Assembly: GCA_014706295.1 (NCBI GenBank)
Contig: JACSVZ010000002.1
Span: forward strand, 129,837,431-129,901,430
DNA from: Lycocorax pyrrhopterus obiensis
Taxonomy: Eukaryota; Chordata; Aves; Passeriformes; Paradisaeidae
Length of the DNA stretch: 64,000 bases
Direction of reading: 5' to 3'
Positions 28,432 through 40,100 of the stretch are shown here, in pieces (the first letter of the stretch is position 1; every line of letters starts with the position of its first letter). The notes under the pieces were generated by a model, which searched no databases, had not been told where the DNA came from, and saw only the letters and a list, made by a program, of their open reading frames with translations. A program made the position numbers and the translations under genes.

Positions 28432-28534
28432 CATGGTTCTGGGCAACTGGTTCTGGGTGGCCTGCTCGAGCAGGGGGGTTGGTCCAGATGACCTCCAGAG
28501 ATTCCTGCCAACCTCATCTGTTCTGCAATTCCTG
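28432..28534 (+). mobile_element. CR1 LINE, short 3'-end fragment
   Basis: Contains the CR1 3' signature in order: TTCTGGGCAACTGGTTCTGG, CCTGCTCGAGCAGGGGGGTT, GGTCCAGATGACCTCCAGAG and TTCCTGCCAACCTCATCTG, then a decayed TTCTGCAATTCCTG tail. This is a severely 5'-truncated, old copy in sense orientation, ending about 410 bp before the CPQ exon at 28945. It has no coding capacity. Confidence 0.88.
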
Positions 28535-28944
28535 TTATTTAGAAAATAGCATTAAAATTTAGTAGTGAATTTTAATTTCATTACTTGTCACAGGAAAAAA
28601 ATGCACTTATGGCAACCTGTTCACTTAGACTTTTCATTGCTTTTCTTTCTGGTAAAGCAGTGAATAGAGTGTGATATCAAGGCATGTCAAAGCATGGCAA
28701 TGATATAAATAGAGCTGACAAAGAATAGATTTCTGTATAATAGTAAAAGTCAGATATTCTGATTAGTGTAAAAACACTTGATGTATTTTGTCAAAAAGTT
28801 TATTAAAAATTGTAACTATGTCCCTTTTGAGAATATAGTGGGGATGGTCATGAATGTATTCTTTTTAATAATTCTACGGTAATGCTACAAAAATTACAGA
28901 GCTAAGTTGTTAATACTGTGTTGTTTTGGTTTTTTTTTTAACAG

Positions 28945-29152
28945 TCCACATACTGGGGGGCAGAGTTACCAGCCTGATGTACCCCAAATCCCCACAGCTT
29001 GCATCTCTGTGGAAGATGCTGAAATGATGTCACGAATGTCTCTCCGCGGCACTAAGATTGTTGTGCACCTGAAGATGGGAGCTAAGACTTATCCAGACTC
29101 TCCATCCTTTAACACTGTGGCAGAGATAGTTGGAAGCAAGTACCCAGAGCAG
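28945..29152 (+). CDS. CPQ: Carboxypeptidase Q (CPQ), internal exon, end of PA-type region
   Basis: Second CPQ exon in the window. The first base completes the serine codon begun at 7873. The protein then reads PHTGGQSYQPDVPQIP, TACISVEDAEMMSRMS, KIVVHLKMGAKTYPD and FNTVAEIVGSKYPEQ. The latter blocks match human CPQ (recalled) about residues 214-283 with only conservative changes. IPTACISVEDAEMM and LKMGAKTYP are family hallmarks leading from the PA-type insert back into the M28 peptidase fold. The acceptor is TTTTTTTTTAACAG ending at 28944 and the donor is GTGGGT at 29153. The exon leaves in phase 0 after a CAG glutamine codon. The next exon in other vertebrates starts VVLVSGHLD and supplies the first zinc ligands; it was not found downstream. 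At 208 nt this exon is the same length as the other one. The frame is intact, with no sign of decay. Confidence 0.97.
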
Positions 29153-31005
29153 GTGGGTGAAAATCTACAAAAAACCCCTCATTTTTTCTTTAAAAATATG
29201 GAAGAAACAAAACAGAAGAACAGCCTTTTCTAAGAAATCCCTAAAACAAGTAACTTTTATTCACACACTCTTCTCTATTTAAGATATCTCAGCTTTTCAA
29301 TCTTTTTCAGGTACAGGTTTCATGACTATGTTTAGCAGGTGTTGTATGTATGCTTGGAATAAACCATCTGCACCACCAATTCTGTTTGAGCATTACTTAA
29401 TCCTACATTGTTGACTTCCATTTATAAGACTTTTCTTCTTGCTTTCTCTTTTCTTCCAACTTCTTAGCTAAAAATCATACAAACGAAACTCATGGTGCTG
29501 AAAGATTTGTGCCTGGTACAAGGTCTTCTGTGTCAGCTTACAACATGGAATTACTTTTCTGGCAGTATGTTTTATTGTGAAAATGTTGATGCAACCTCAA
29601 TTACAGCAGCACTAGAAATTGCTGCTGGAGTACCTACTGAGCCACAAGGCTTTTTAAACATTGTACTTTTATGGCTTCAGCGGAGAAGAAGAATGACTAT
29701 CTGTGACCTTTAAACCAGGCATAGCTCTTAAAAGATTTTATCTTTTCTGAGATGACAGTTCTGTAGCTCTGGCTTGTGGTGTCTAGAGATCCTCAGTGTT
29801 AGCATGAATGTACAGTTTCAGCAGCTGGATCACTGGGCAGGGAAAAACGACTGACGGCTGATTGGTTTACATAACATCACCTGTGAGTCTAGCTTCATGA
29901 AACACATATTTACCAAGTTAAATGCTCCAACTTCCTCATTAGGGTGCATTTAATTTAATTTTATGTCATCTGCATTTTTAACCATGTTTCCAACCAGTAA
30001 ATAGGCTATCTTTCCTGAATTATGTTTGGTGTATTTCAGAATCTGACATTTCAATTCAGGTTACGAAGGGTTCAAATGTAGACTTCAAAGATATGTTAAG
30101 GTGCTTGTCTGTACTTGATTTCTCTTTGCTGTCCTGCTCTGTTTCTTTAAGTAATGAAGAGGATTGGGATCTCTTCACTACTTCCACTGACAAGCTCATT
30201 TTTCTTAAACACTGGGTAAAGGCTTATTTACAAGCCTCCTGCTGATGTTAATGGGAGTGGTAGTGGACACACTTTGAAAATGTAACCAAGAAACAGAAAA
30301 ATAAAACAAGTGAATGTTTAGGTTTTTTAGTACTCAGTTCCTTTTGGAGCCTTAATGGGTGCTTCACTATGCTCATTCCACTGCGTTACTCTGGTAAAAA
30401 TGGGAACCATCTCTCTATTTAGGCAATAAAATACATTGTAGATCCAAACTCTTACAATACCCTCTATGTCAAAGTGTTTCAAAATGCAGTATGAATTCAG
30501 AGGAACAGAAAGGTGCCATTTCCACGGGCCAAAATTTCAATTTAAGTTTTGAATCGAAACAAACCCAAATCTGGATCTCTGAACTCTGGGTGAGAAATCA
30601 ACAGTGGGTGGTATTGCTCTTACAAAGGTCTAAAGCAAAGCAGTTCAAAATTAGATTGAAACCTGTGAAACATAACTGATCACAGGTATTGCAGCAAATT
30701 ATGACTTAAACCCCTGAAACTTAGTTGACAATGAGGGTCACTGTAGGACGTTGAAGGAAGTGTATGAAGTCTGGTGAAAAGTGATTCAACTTGAGATGTA
30801 ACTGCACATTTAGGTATACTTGTGTTCGTCTACATATTGACCAGAATTTAATATACTCCTTGATTTATAAATAATTCATTAATTCCTTCCATGAGATTTT
30901 AACATTTTTATTAAAAATAATCACCATGAACTGAAATAATATTTGTCTGACAAGTTTATGTTACAAGCAATATTAATTATTATAATACTTTAAAGGAGAA
31001 AATAA

Positions 31006-31092
31006 TTTTTTTTTTTTTTTCTTACCTGTTTAGGGTTTTTGGGGGGGTTCTTTTTTGTTTTGCTTTGTGGTTTGGTTTTTTTTTTTTTTTTG
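31006..31092. repeat. Poly-T tracts and G/T-rich low complexity
   Basis: Two long T homopolymers (around 31006-31020 and 31077-31092) flank a G/T-rich stretch that includes a run of seven G. Probably simple-sequence expansion; the flanks match no LINE that would make this a poly-A tail. Confidence 0.8.
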
Positions 31093-34000
31093 ACCACTTT
31101 TGCAGCATATATAGTTCAGTTTGTCCTTTTTCAGTAATTTTTCCACGTGTTTTATGTGGATTCTTGCGTATAGCAATTGAGGTTTGGGGGGTAAAACTAG
31201 AAAAAATGTTTAGGAAAACAGAAAAAAAGTAGTTGACATATTTTTGATTTATTAAAGGTTTGCTGTATTTTAGACTTAACATTCTGAAAATCATTGCTGC
31301 TGCAAGAAATGTTGATATCATCAAAACTGGTACTCAGAATTGTTTGAGCTGCGAACCTTACTTTAGGCACCTGTGCTTAACTTCAACACATTTGCATTTC
31401 CAAGTAACCTAAAGCAGTAAAAGAAATGTGATTACTGCTTTGTGAAGCATCAAGCTCTCAGGGATGCATTCATCTTCAGAGGCGATGATGTGACATGAGC
31501 GCAGATGTCCTGTGTCTTTTTGAGGCATCTCTTCACCCAATGTGCAAGTACTTTTGAAAAATTAACCCACTGGTACTTCAGGTTTCCTTTCTGCTCTATA
31601 CTTTCTCTTTGACCGGCCAGTAGGCAGTAAGCAAATGTTCCAGCTAGAAAAAATGTGTGGTGAAACCTACTGCAAGCTGCAGCTTTGCAGTATCAAGTTT
31701 TCAGGTGGTGTAGAAAGCATCTGAACAGAAAAAGGAAATGGATTTTGTCATGCTGTCAGTAAAGCTCAGTGTCTCAGCAATATCTCTGTTCTGTTTATAA
31801 TTGTATTATTCCTTCTAAGTTAGGAAAGGACTGTTCTCTCCAGACAAGACTCTTCTCGTGTCAGAGCAGGCATGAATCATGCATGTTTGGAGCAGAGACA
31901 TCCACCAGCCTCATGAGAGTTGAGATCCTTGTTTAGTACCTGCTGAGGCCTCATTAACCTGTAGGTGCCCAAAGGAGGTGAGCCTATGCCTATAAGATAA
32001 TGAATTCAAGATCAGCCTTTTCTTCACACAAACAGATGGGAAGCAGTGGGACCAAACATGCTTTGACTCGATGGCCTGGCAACCTTTCTGAGCTTGGGAT
32101 CCCATTCTCACGGTGCTTAGGACAGCAGTGTGAGTAGAAAACCTGTGGATTGTGGGACTTAACATATTTAAGTCTGTATGACTGCTGACAATTGAGCCAA
32201 AAAAGTTTGTGAAATGACAAAGGTATGGTAGCAGAACCTGCTGAGGTCTAGGCTATTGCAGGTTAGAGACATTGGCAGTTCATTCCTGACTTTTATCTTG
32301 GAGGAGTATTTGAGCACTCTGTTGCACCTAGGCCCATGCTGTTAGCATCCTTTTGTGCTGTATTGTGTGTTGGTGAGATGTTTTATTTAAACTGTGTAAG
32401 CTAACACTGGAGACTGACTGACTGAGAAATTCACAAGTTAACTAATGTGGTTTTCATTTGAAATTCAGGCAGAGCTAGCAGTAAAACATGTTTGTCTTCT
32501 CATTTTAATACAGAGGTAACATGATTGGTCTTAAAGTGCAGAAGCAACCATTCCCATCTCTGGGGAAATGCTATAAATAGCAGCTGTTTGTTGTTAATCT
32601 GGCTTCAATGTACCTAATGTGCCAAACATGGAGCCACAAAATATGTGATTAACTGAAAAGGTATCAAAGTGGATAAAGATATAACTCCTCTACAGTCTTG
32701 ACTTTCAGTGTCCTTTCGCACTGTGTGTTTCTTGGTGTGCAGTGCTGTTTTACTTATCCTACAGTTACTAAGTGATGGAAAAACTGTTTCCTAAGTGCCC
32801 TGCAAAGTACATAAATTTAATAGCTGCTCATTATTCTGTGATCCAGGATAAATACTTTAGAGCAGAAACAGAGGAGCTTATAAGTGGCCTTTTCAGAATC
32901 CTGGAGAGCTGTTCCAGGAATTCACTCTACAAAGCTTTTTTGCCTCCTTTTTTTATGGAATGCCATATCTACAGTGTGTACTATTTGAAAAGTGTCTCTA
33001 TTTTGAACACCACGGACATGAAAGACCATTGAAGATGTACTGTAGCTTAGAGCCAAGTTTATACAGCGCTTTGAAAGTCCTAGGGATGACCTGAGAAACA
33101 GAGATGCTAAGGTAATAACATAGATTGTGAGGTTCTTTACCAGTCTATGATTGATGTCACAGAACCTGTTTTGCAAAGGAAATAGATGCTTATTTACTTT
33201 TTCATTCTTCTTCCTTTCCCAGTTTCAAAGATCAGCCCTGTCTCAGATTTTGTGATACTGGGCACAGATCCAGGGAACAAGAGAACATAAAAATTGTCCA
33301 GACTTCTGAGCCTGGTAGGCATTCATGCACATAACGGAAGAAATAATTTGTAGACCAAAAATCCACCCCAAACCCAAGAAAAAAAAAATCCAACACAAAA
33401 CAACCAGACTTTTCTGGAGATGTGTAATACTCAGTGCAGTGTTGTTTTATGGCCTGGCATCAGTTCTACATATGTTAACAAAATGTCTATCCATTAGCTC
33501 TTTGATGTGGCTTCCAGATATCCCTGTGCTCAAAGTAAATCATGCATACAATAGGGCTTTGAGGAGAAATGTTTTAAGAGCCTGATGCCATCATGTTATG
33601 GCTCCATTATCACATTTTCTCCATGTGGATTGTTTTGCTATTCATTCCAAAATGTTGAAGGGTTTCTAAATACAATTCTGTGAGCCTCTCTCCTGTGACT
33701 GTAAGCTGATGCCTGTTGCTGCTAGAATTTAAGTGAATTTGAAAGAATTAGAAGATTATTATGGAGATTTGGTTTTGAAAGTTTTGAGAGTGCCAGCCCT
33801 TTACTTCATGACAGTGAACTGATGGGCAAGAGAAGTAGAAAAAGAAATGGTAAAAAAGAGACAAGAGAAAGGGTAAAGGAAGAACGCTGGCATTCTTAAG
33901 AAATGTTTTGTTTGAAGTATTTTTGTTGATATTTGCTGAAATAAGTAGTACCCTCTGGGTGTGTTTGTTTTATTAATAACTGGCTTTTTTACTATTAATT

Positions 34001-34150
34001 GGGGGGCTGTCTTTTATCCTGTGCCTTGTGGGAGTGGCAACATTGTTGTCATTTGTTCTTAAGCAGAGGTCTTGTCATGATGAAAACAGTCCAATTAATA
34101 TGAAACTGATACGGAGAAAATTTTTTCTTTGTAACGTGATCATTTTTAAA

Positions 34151-34170
34151 ATTTATTTATTTATTTATTT
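34151..34170. repeat. (ATTT)5 microsatellite
   Basis: Five consecutive ATTT units in intronic AT-rich sequence. Confidence 0.88.
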
Positions 34171-37100
34171 TTAACTACCAGAAGGCCTATCAAATTTTAA
34201 GACTAAAGTCCATGCTGGATTTTGTGGTGTATAGCTTGGCAAATATTCTAAAACTTGAATGGCCTATTTAAAACCCAAGAGCTGACTGAAAGCATTTAGG
34301 ATTTAGTTCTGCTAGGGAGAACTTGGCAGTAGTTTGCCTTCTGATTAAATGACCATTGCACCCTAATGTAATTGTGTTTTTTAGAAACTTCATGATCTGG
34401 GTATGCAATAGCTACAACTTAAATTTCATTCGTACACATGGGGTTGATGTTGTTTAGGCGCAGCAGTTGAAAAACATTGTACACTTAGAGGTAGGTGTCT
34501 GAAATGTTGGTGGAACAACTGAATGCTTATACATGGAAGTAAGATTCAAAACAGCTTAGGTATTTTAAAAAAATTATTTTCCTGATATAATTTTTCTTAA
34601 AGGAATCAGTTCAGGTTCACCAGTGTAGTGTGACCTTTATGAAGGTCAGGTATTTTCCAAATGACCAGATCATGTCTCTTAAGTGGGCAGGTGAGAGTGG
34701 GGCAGATGGTCAGGGTGGTAGCAGTCTCTGCTGATGTTGAAGACACCTGAAGCTGCTCTGTGTCCCAGCTTGGTGATACCCGAGGAGGACCAAGGGATGT
34801 GCTCCACTAGGTGCAGGCAAACCAGCAACTCTTTGAAAGGGTTCTCCTCTTGCCAGCTGAGGTGCAGTTGCTGTCACTGCATATAAACCGTTGTAATATG
34901 AAGGAAAAATGTATCAGCTTTAGTGACCACCAACGCCTGCTCCCCAGGGAGCAGCACCTTCTTAGAGTGTGTAGTCTCAAGTCACTGGCATGCACCTGGC
35001 AATGTCCTAGGTTACTGCACCAGGGTGACAGTGACAAGGGATGAGGACGTCTAGGTGGCCTTCCTCACTAGAGTCAAGTGGAGCTTGGAAGAATGGAATG
35101 AGGCTGTCACCCTGCTATATATGTTCCATTTTTATTCTCCTGATGTAAGTCTAGGCAGTGAGCTTCCTGCTTTCCACCTGAGCTTTGTCACAGATATCAC
35201 CATGTATATGACAACTGGCTGCACACCCCAGCCCCTTTCTTTATTTGAATCTAGGCTGGTTTCTGCCCAAAGCTACTTGCTGGACCTTTGCTCTGTGCAC
35301 TGCTCTTCAGAGTGTTTGGTTGTGTTTTAAATCCTTTACATCCTGAACTGCAACCAGCTAAATTCTGAGACTAGAAATTAAAAAGTAACATTTAGACTGC
35401 TTGTTCTGTTGGCCAGCAAATTCATCAGAGCATGCAGTTTTGTAGTCCTTCTGATGGTGTGAGTATAAACAGATACGCTATAATATTTTTTCTTTCCATC
35501 CATTCCTTTGTCTCTACTCCCACACAGCAGTTTAAAGAATTACTGTGGGATTTTATTTCAGTAATAATTTACAAATACACATAGGATTTACAAATGGTTG
35601 TGAAAGCTTTTTTCCTCCACATTGTAAAAGTTATCTTCTAAAATTACACTACATCTTTCTTGCATTCTGATATGCAAGAGTGTCTAAAGGGTACTCCTGG
35701 GTTTGGCAGATGTAAAACTTGCCTGAGGCATGAAGTAAGAAACACTGCAATATTGAGGAGGAAGGAGGAAAGAAACAATATTTTTCTTTTCATTATGAAT
35801 AGGTAGGTGCCAGAAAGACTAGGGCCAAGTGTCAAGGATTAGTCTCAAAACAACTATTCTCTGCAAGGGCTGTCAAATAGCTGTACTTGCATGTTTGTAT
35901 TTGTTAGCTGCAGACTATATGCTTAACCTTGCAAACCGGAGGACTACCAAGACCTTGTCTTTTCATGAACGCCATGCTAAAATTTTCCATGCAAGTCTAA
36001 TGGAAAACTGCTTGTCTAAGAGTATATGGGTTGAATGTAGAGGGTTGTTCAACACAGATTCAGAGATTCCCACACGTAAGACCAAGGTGGAAGATCTGGC
36101 TGTGAGATTTTTACCTAGTGGACGGAGCTGACATTGCTGATGGAGTGAAAGGGAACTGCTAAGAGAAGTGAAATGTAAAATGGTCAGATTGGGACTGAAG
36201 TGAAAGGGGGAAAGAACTTGGTCTGCTAATCACACCGAGATACTCTGACAGCAGAGTTGTTAATAAGAACTGTGTGATTGCAGCAGCTGAGAGAGATGGT
36301 TACTCAAGGATGTAGCAGAGTATGTAGCAGAAGTCATAGTTTTGGTGGGCAGAGAGAGCTGATGAAACATGGAACCAGCTCCTGAATTGTGGGTAGACTT
36401 GTAGGGTTCTATGCATCACATTGCTACTTTGTGAGATCTGGGAGTGGGAATAGATGGTGTAAACAGTAAGCTGACACAGTTGGTGTGGTCTTTACTAGAA
36501 TTATTCTCAAGACCTTGGTCTACTAACAAAGTACATGCTTAAAAATGTTAATATCATTTGTTCTTTTTAAAATACCATTGTTATGTAGTTTATACTTCAG
36601 TCTAGAAGAAGCTGCCCAGGCTTCTGAGACCTTAAAGATCTTGAACTTTGCCACTCTAGCTTTATTGTAAATGTAATTTCAACGATACAAAAGTATTTAC
36701 TATGGTTTGGCAAAGCAAAATACCCTGTAAAACACAAAATATCAGTAAAATCTGTCCGAAATGCTTGTTAATAAAATGTTGAAGATCTTGTGAGTCTGGC
36801 AGGCAAAGATCTTAATTAAATCAAAGAATGAGTTTTGTTCATAGAGTTTCTCAATTATTGTCAGTACTTATACCAACAATATGTCATGATGTAATATGTA
36901 AGTTATCTAGAATTTCATTGTGCACAAATATAATTCTAATTCATTGTAACAGGTAAATGGAATTTTGGACAAAATCATGGTTGGCTCTTTTCAATAGTAT
37001 TTGTTACAAATGTAAAATGATTTATGCGTTTAGAACTGAGATCCCATTTTTTCTTTACTGAAGTCGCAAAGGAGAAAAAGGACGTTACAGGGTCAGAAAA

Positions 37101-40100
37101 TGTATTTTGTACTACAGGTTCTGTAGATTTGCTTCTTTATACATGCTGAAAAGCATGTTCCTCATGGTCTGCATTTGCTTTTCACGTTAGTTTTTATTGT
37201 GTCATTTATCCCATAGACTAGTTTACAGATTTGAACAAAAATATACTAAAATGTTTACTCTTCTGGTAGTTACATAATTCCTTTACATCTGATTTCTTTC
37301 CCAGTGTTTGAATTTACAACCATCATTGTGAAATATTAGTCTAAAAACAGTTTACAATGTCCTGGTATAAATTATTCAGAAAAAACCTCTGTGTTCCAAT
37401 TCATTTAATCAGACATTATCATGTAGAGGGTGAATGGAATAATAACATGATGTAAGATGAAATAGTCTGAAAACTATACTGCATTAGAAATTGCACCACA
37501 TTAGTGAGGTTTTTTCCCTAGAGTCCAGATAAGGAAATAGAAGTAGAATTTTCTGTGCATTTAAAATATTTTCATGTGGGAAATGATATTAATGCTGTCT
37601 CACTACTTCTTTAATTCTGGGCTTTATTTTTTAAATCATGTACCTGGACTTATGATCGTTGTGCTTAGTTTTTACTTTCAGTGATGTCAGCTGGACAAAG
37701 ATTTTTCTCATCCTCTTTGTGTGCCAAGTTTAATCTGCTACTTGTGTGAGAAGGTACTTCATGAAATAATAATCTTTCACTGTAAAGGAATTTGTTGCCA
37801 TAAGATGTGTGCAAATATATACATAAGATAGTTTTAGGACACTGCCTTCTGTGGCATGCTGCTCAGCAGAGTAGAGCATTTTCTGCCATTCCAAATGAGA
37901 AATCTCTGTCATCCAGCTTCTTGCCAAGAGAAAATTACTCAGGTCTCAAATGTGATGTCCTCCATCTTCTTCTTTCGCCTTTCAAATAATCAGGAAGAGG
38001 ACCTGAGGTCACGTTATTCTTCATGAAGGAAAGGAAAAACCGTATCTTTAACTGTTGACAAGTATGTTCCTCTCTGTCTTATCTTACAAGCAGGTAACAC
38101 AGCTCATGGTCTGTTCTGCTTGTATAACTTTGTTTCTTGTCATTGGAACTGAAGTCTTGGATTTATATTCTCCACTTCTGCCTGAAGTCCACTGACCTTA
38201 GTGTATGTGTTAAAGTGCTCCAGGGATCTGTTCACTTAGCTGGAATTAATGTTCAGATGATACTTTATTTGACCGTCTCTTAGCACGTTCTGCAAGTTGT
38301 TCTGCAGGTCCTTCTGGAAGTCTGCAGCTGTGCATGTAAATAGGCTGTAGTTAATAACCCCAGTTACAGCAAGCCCAAGTCGGATGTTCTTTTCTCGTTC
38401 ATTAGAGTTTCCAGCCTTCAAATAAGTTCGACAAAATAATTGGATTGCACCCTTATCCACTGAGTACAGTACATTTACTTTTTCACTGATTAATTTGGCA
38501 GTTTAATTTAAAATTGCCTAGACAAGATTAAATGCTTAGTTTCAGGAAAGAGATACAACTAAGTATAAAGAAATATAAATAAGCTGTCTGATAGATAGGT
38601 TAAATTTCAACAAAATTGGTAAGGATAATATTCTAGATTATATGAAAATACATAAACTTTACGTTCTTTTGTCTGTGGACTTTGTTAGGCACACAGTGTC
38701 TTGCTAGGGATCAACATAACAGCCCTCATTGCTCCTTCAAAATACCCAGCAAGCCTTTCAGAATGCTTGAGAATGCTTTTAGAATGGTCCAAGTCAGCAA
38801 TGGTTAGGACTCAAATTACTTCAATTTTCTTTAATCTCTAACAGGGTTTTCAGTGAATTAAGAACAACTTGGGCTAAGTTCACAGTCACACTTAATTGTG
38901 ACCTTCTGAATCTGGTGGTGACTGGATCATGGTGAGGGAATGTGATTACAGGTGTTGCCAGGGTCAGAAATATTAAAGTACTAAGTACTCTGAAGAAGAA
39001 AACAGCAATTCAGAATAGTCCTGGCAAATTCATAGGAATCAATCACACTCATCAGGATGAAATAGGATCTGTTTTTCTTTAGGAAGCAGAAGTTTAATGT
39101 ACGATGTGCCCCTGGCAAGGTGTCTCATACAAGATCCTTGCCCCTATTTACTGAAAGCAGTTCTAAAGTACTTAAAACTTAGCAGGCATGGTACAAAATG
39201 TACGATGAGATTATATCCAGCTTTTTCTTGAAAGAGCTGCCCTGCCCTGTAAGAAAGCAGATTTTAGACACCTTCACAACTTGGGGAATTGAAGAGTCTC
39301 ACTTGAAAACCATGTTTGTACAGAGACAAGTGGAGGCATCTAGACAATCTTTCATGAGTGCCTAAGTTCCTGAGAGAGTGTCTGGTCGGGCATGTTGTAG
39401 TTGCTGCTGGTTGTTTCAAAAGCCTCTGCATGAAAGAGATGGCTTTGTTTTCTAATTATCTATGTAGCCCATTTAAAAATCTTTTAGTGACCTTTCAGCA
39501 TAGGATTCTGCAACATCACAAAGCACAAGTCGTAGTTATTTAAGATCCAGACAATAATACATAGTTGGGAAAATACAGAATTTGCATGTTTGTCAAATTA
39601 AATCATTTGCTGTTAAATTCAGTGTTGGTAAAGGGCAAAGGAATCCAAGTTTGTGTTGAAAGCACAGAGACCTCTCATCTTTGGTTTCTAATAAGAAATC
39701 TTCCCCTAACTAGGAAAGGCTGTATATGTTTAAGGGTAAAACAAAAAAAAAAAATTCCAACCAAACCTTCCCCTGCTCAACTCAGGAACACTAAAGGCAT
39801 TTAATTAATATGATCTCTGAAAGCCACTAAAATATTGAAGAACAAGCAGCTAGCTTGCAGTAATTTTAGCTGTTAAAATCTAGTGGCATTGAAACAGTAT
39901 AAATTGCTATAAATACAGTTTTAGTGGTTTGAACAGATCTTCTTTGTCTATAATTGCATTTTCATTTAAATGTATATCTTTTAGGAATAGATAAGGGTTA
40001 CTTGTCTCAGGGTGGTACAAAAAGACACTAGCATACTTTCAGTAACTTCATTTTGCTTCTTTGAGCACTTTATAATCTGTTGTTGAATCTTAAAAGCAGA

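Larger units (their letters stand above)
7874..28944 (+). other. CPQ: CPQ intron between the two exons (21,071 bp, phase 2)
   Basis: Complete intron: GTAAGC donor at 7874, and an acceptor made of a long T-run ending AACAG at 28944. It splits a serine codon AG|T. It contains a solo LTR (9472-10095), a 16-bp tandem repeat near 13.3 kb, GTTT-type simple sequence near 11.4 and 23.3 kb, a 68-nt imperfect inverted repeat at 25850-25917, and a CR1 3' fragment at 28432-28534. Between these, 10.1-13.2, 13.4-23.2, 23.4-25.8 and 26-28.4 kb are AT-rich unique-looking sequence in which I recognise no gene, RNA or repeat family. G/T- or C/A-rich low-complexity patches occur near 14.38 and 15.65 kb. The 155-codon open frame at 20971-21438 resembles nothing I know and is about as long as chance predicts. 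Confidence 0.93.

Noticed and set aside
28907..29233. 108-codon frame starting upstream of the CPQ exon
   Set aside because: The real coding part is only 28945-29152. The upstream ATG lies in the intron's T-run and the downstream end is read-through past the GTGGGT donor.
29492..29713. 73-codon frame just downstream of the CPQ exon, considered as the next exon
   Set aside because: It lacks the expected VVLVSGHLD and zinc-ligand residues, and no acceptor joins in the required phase 0.
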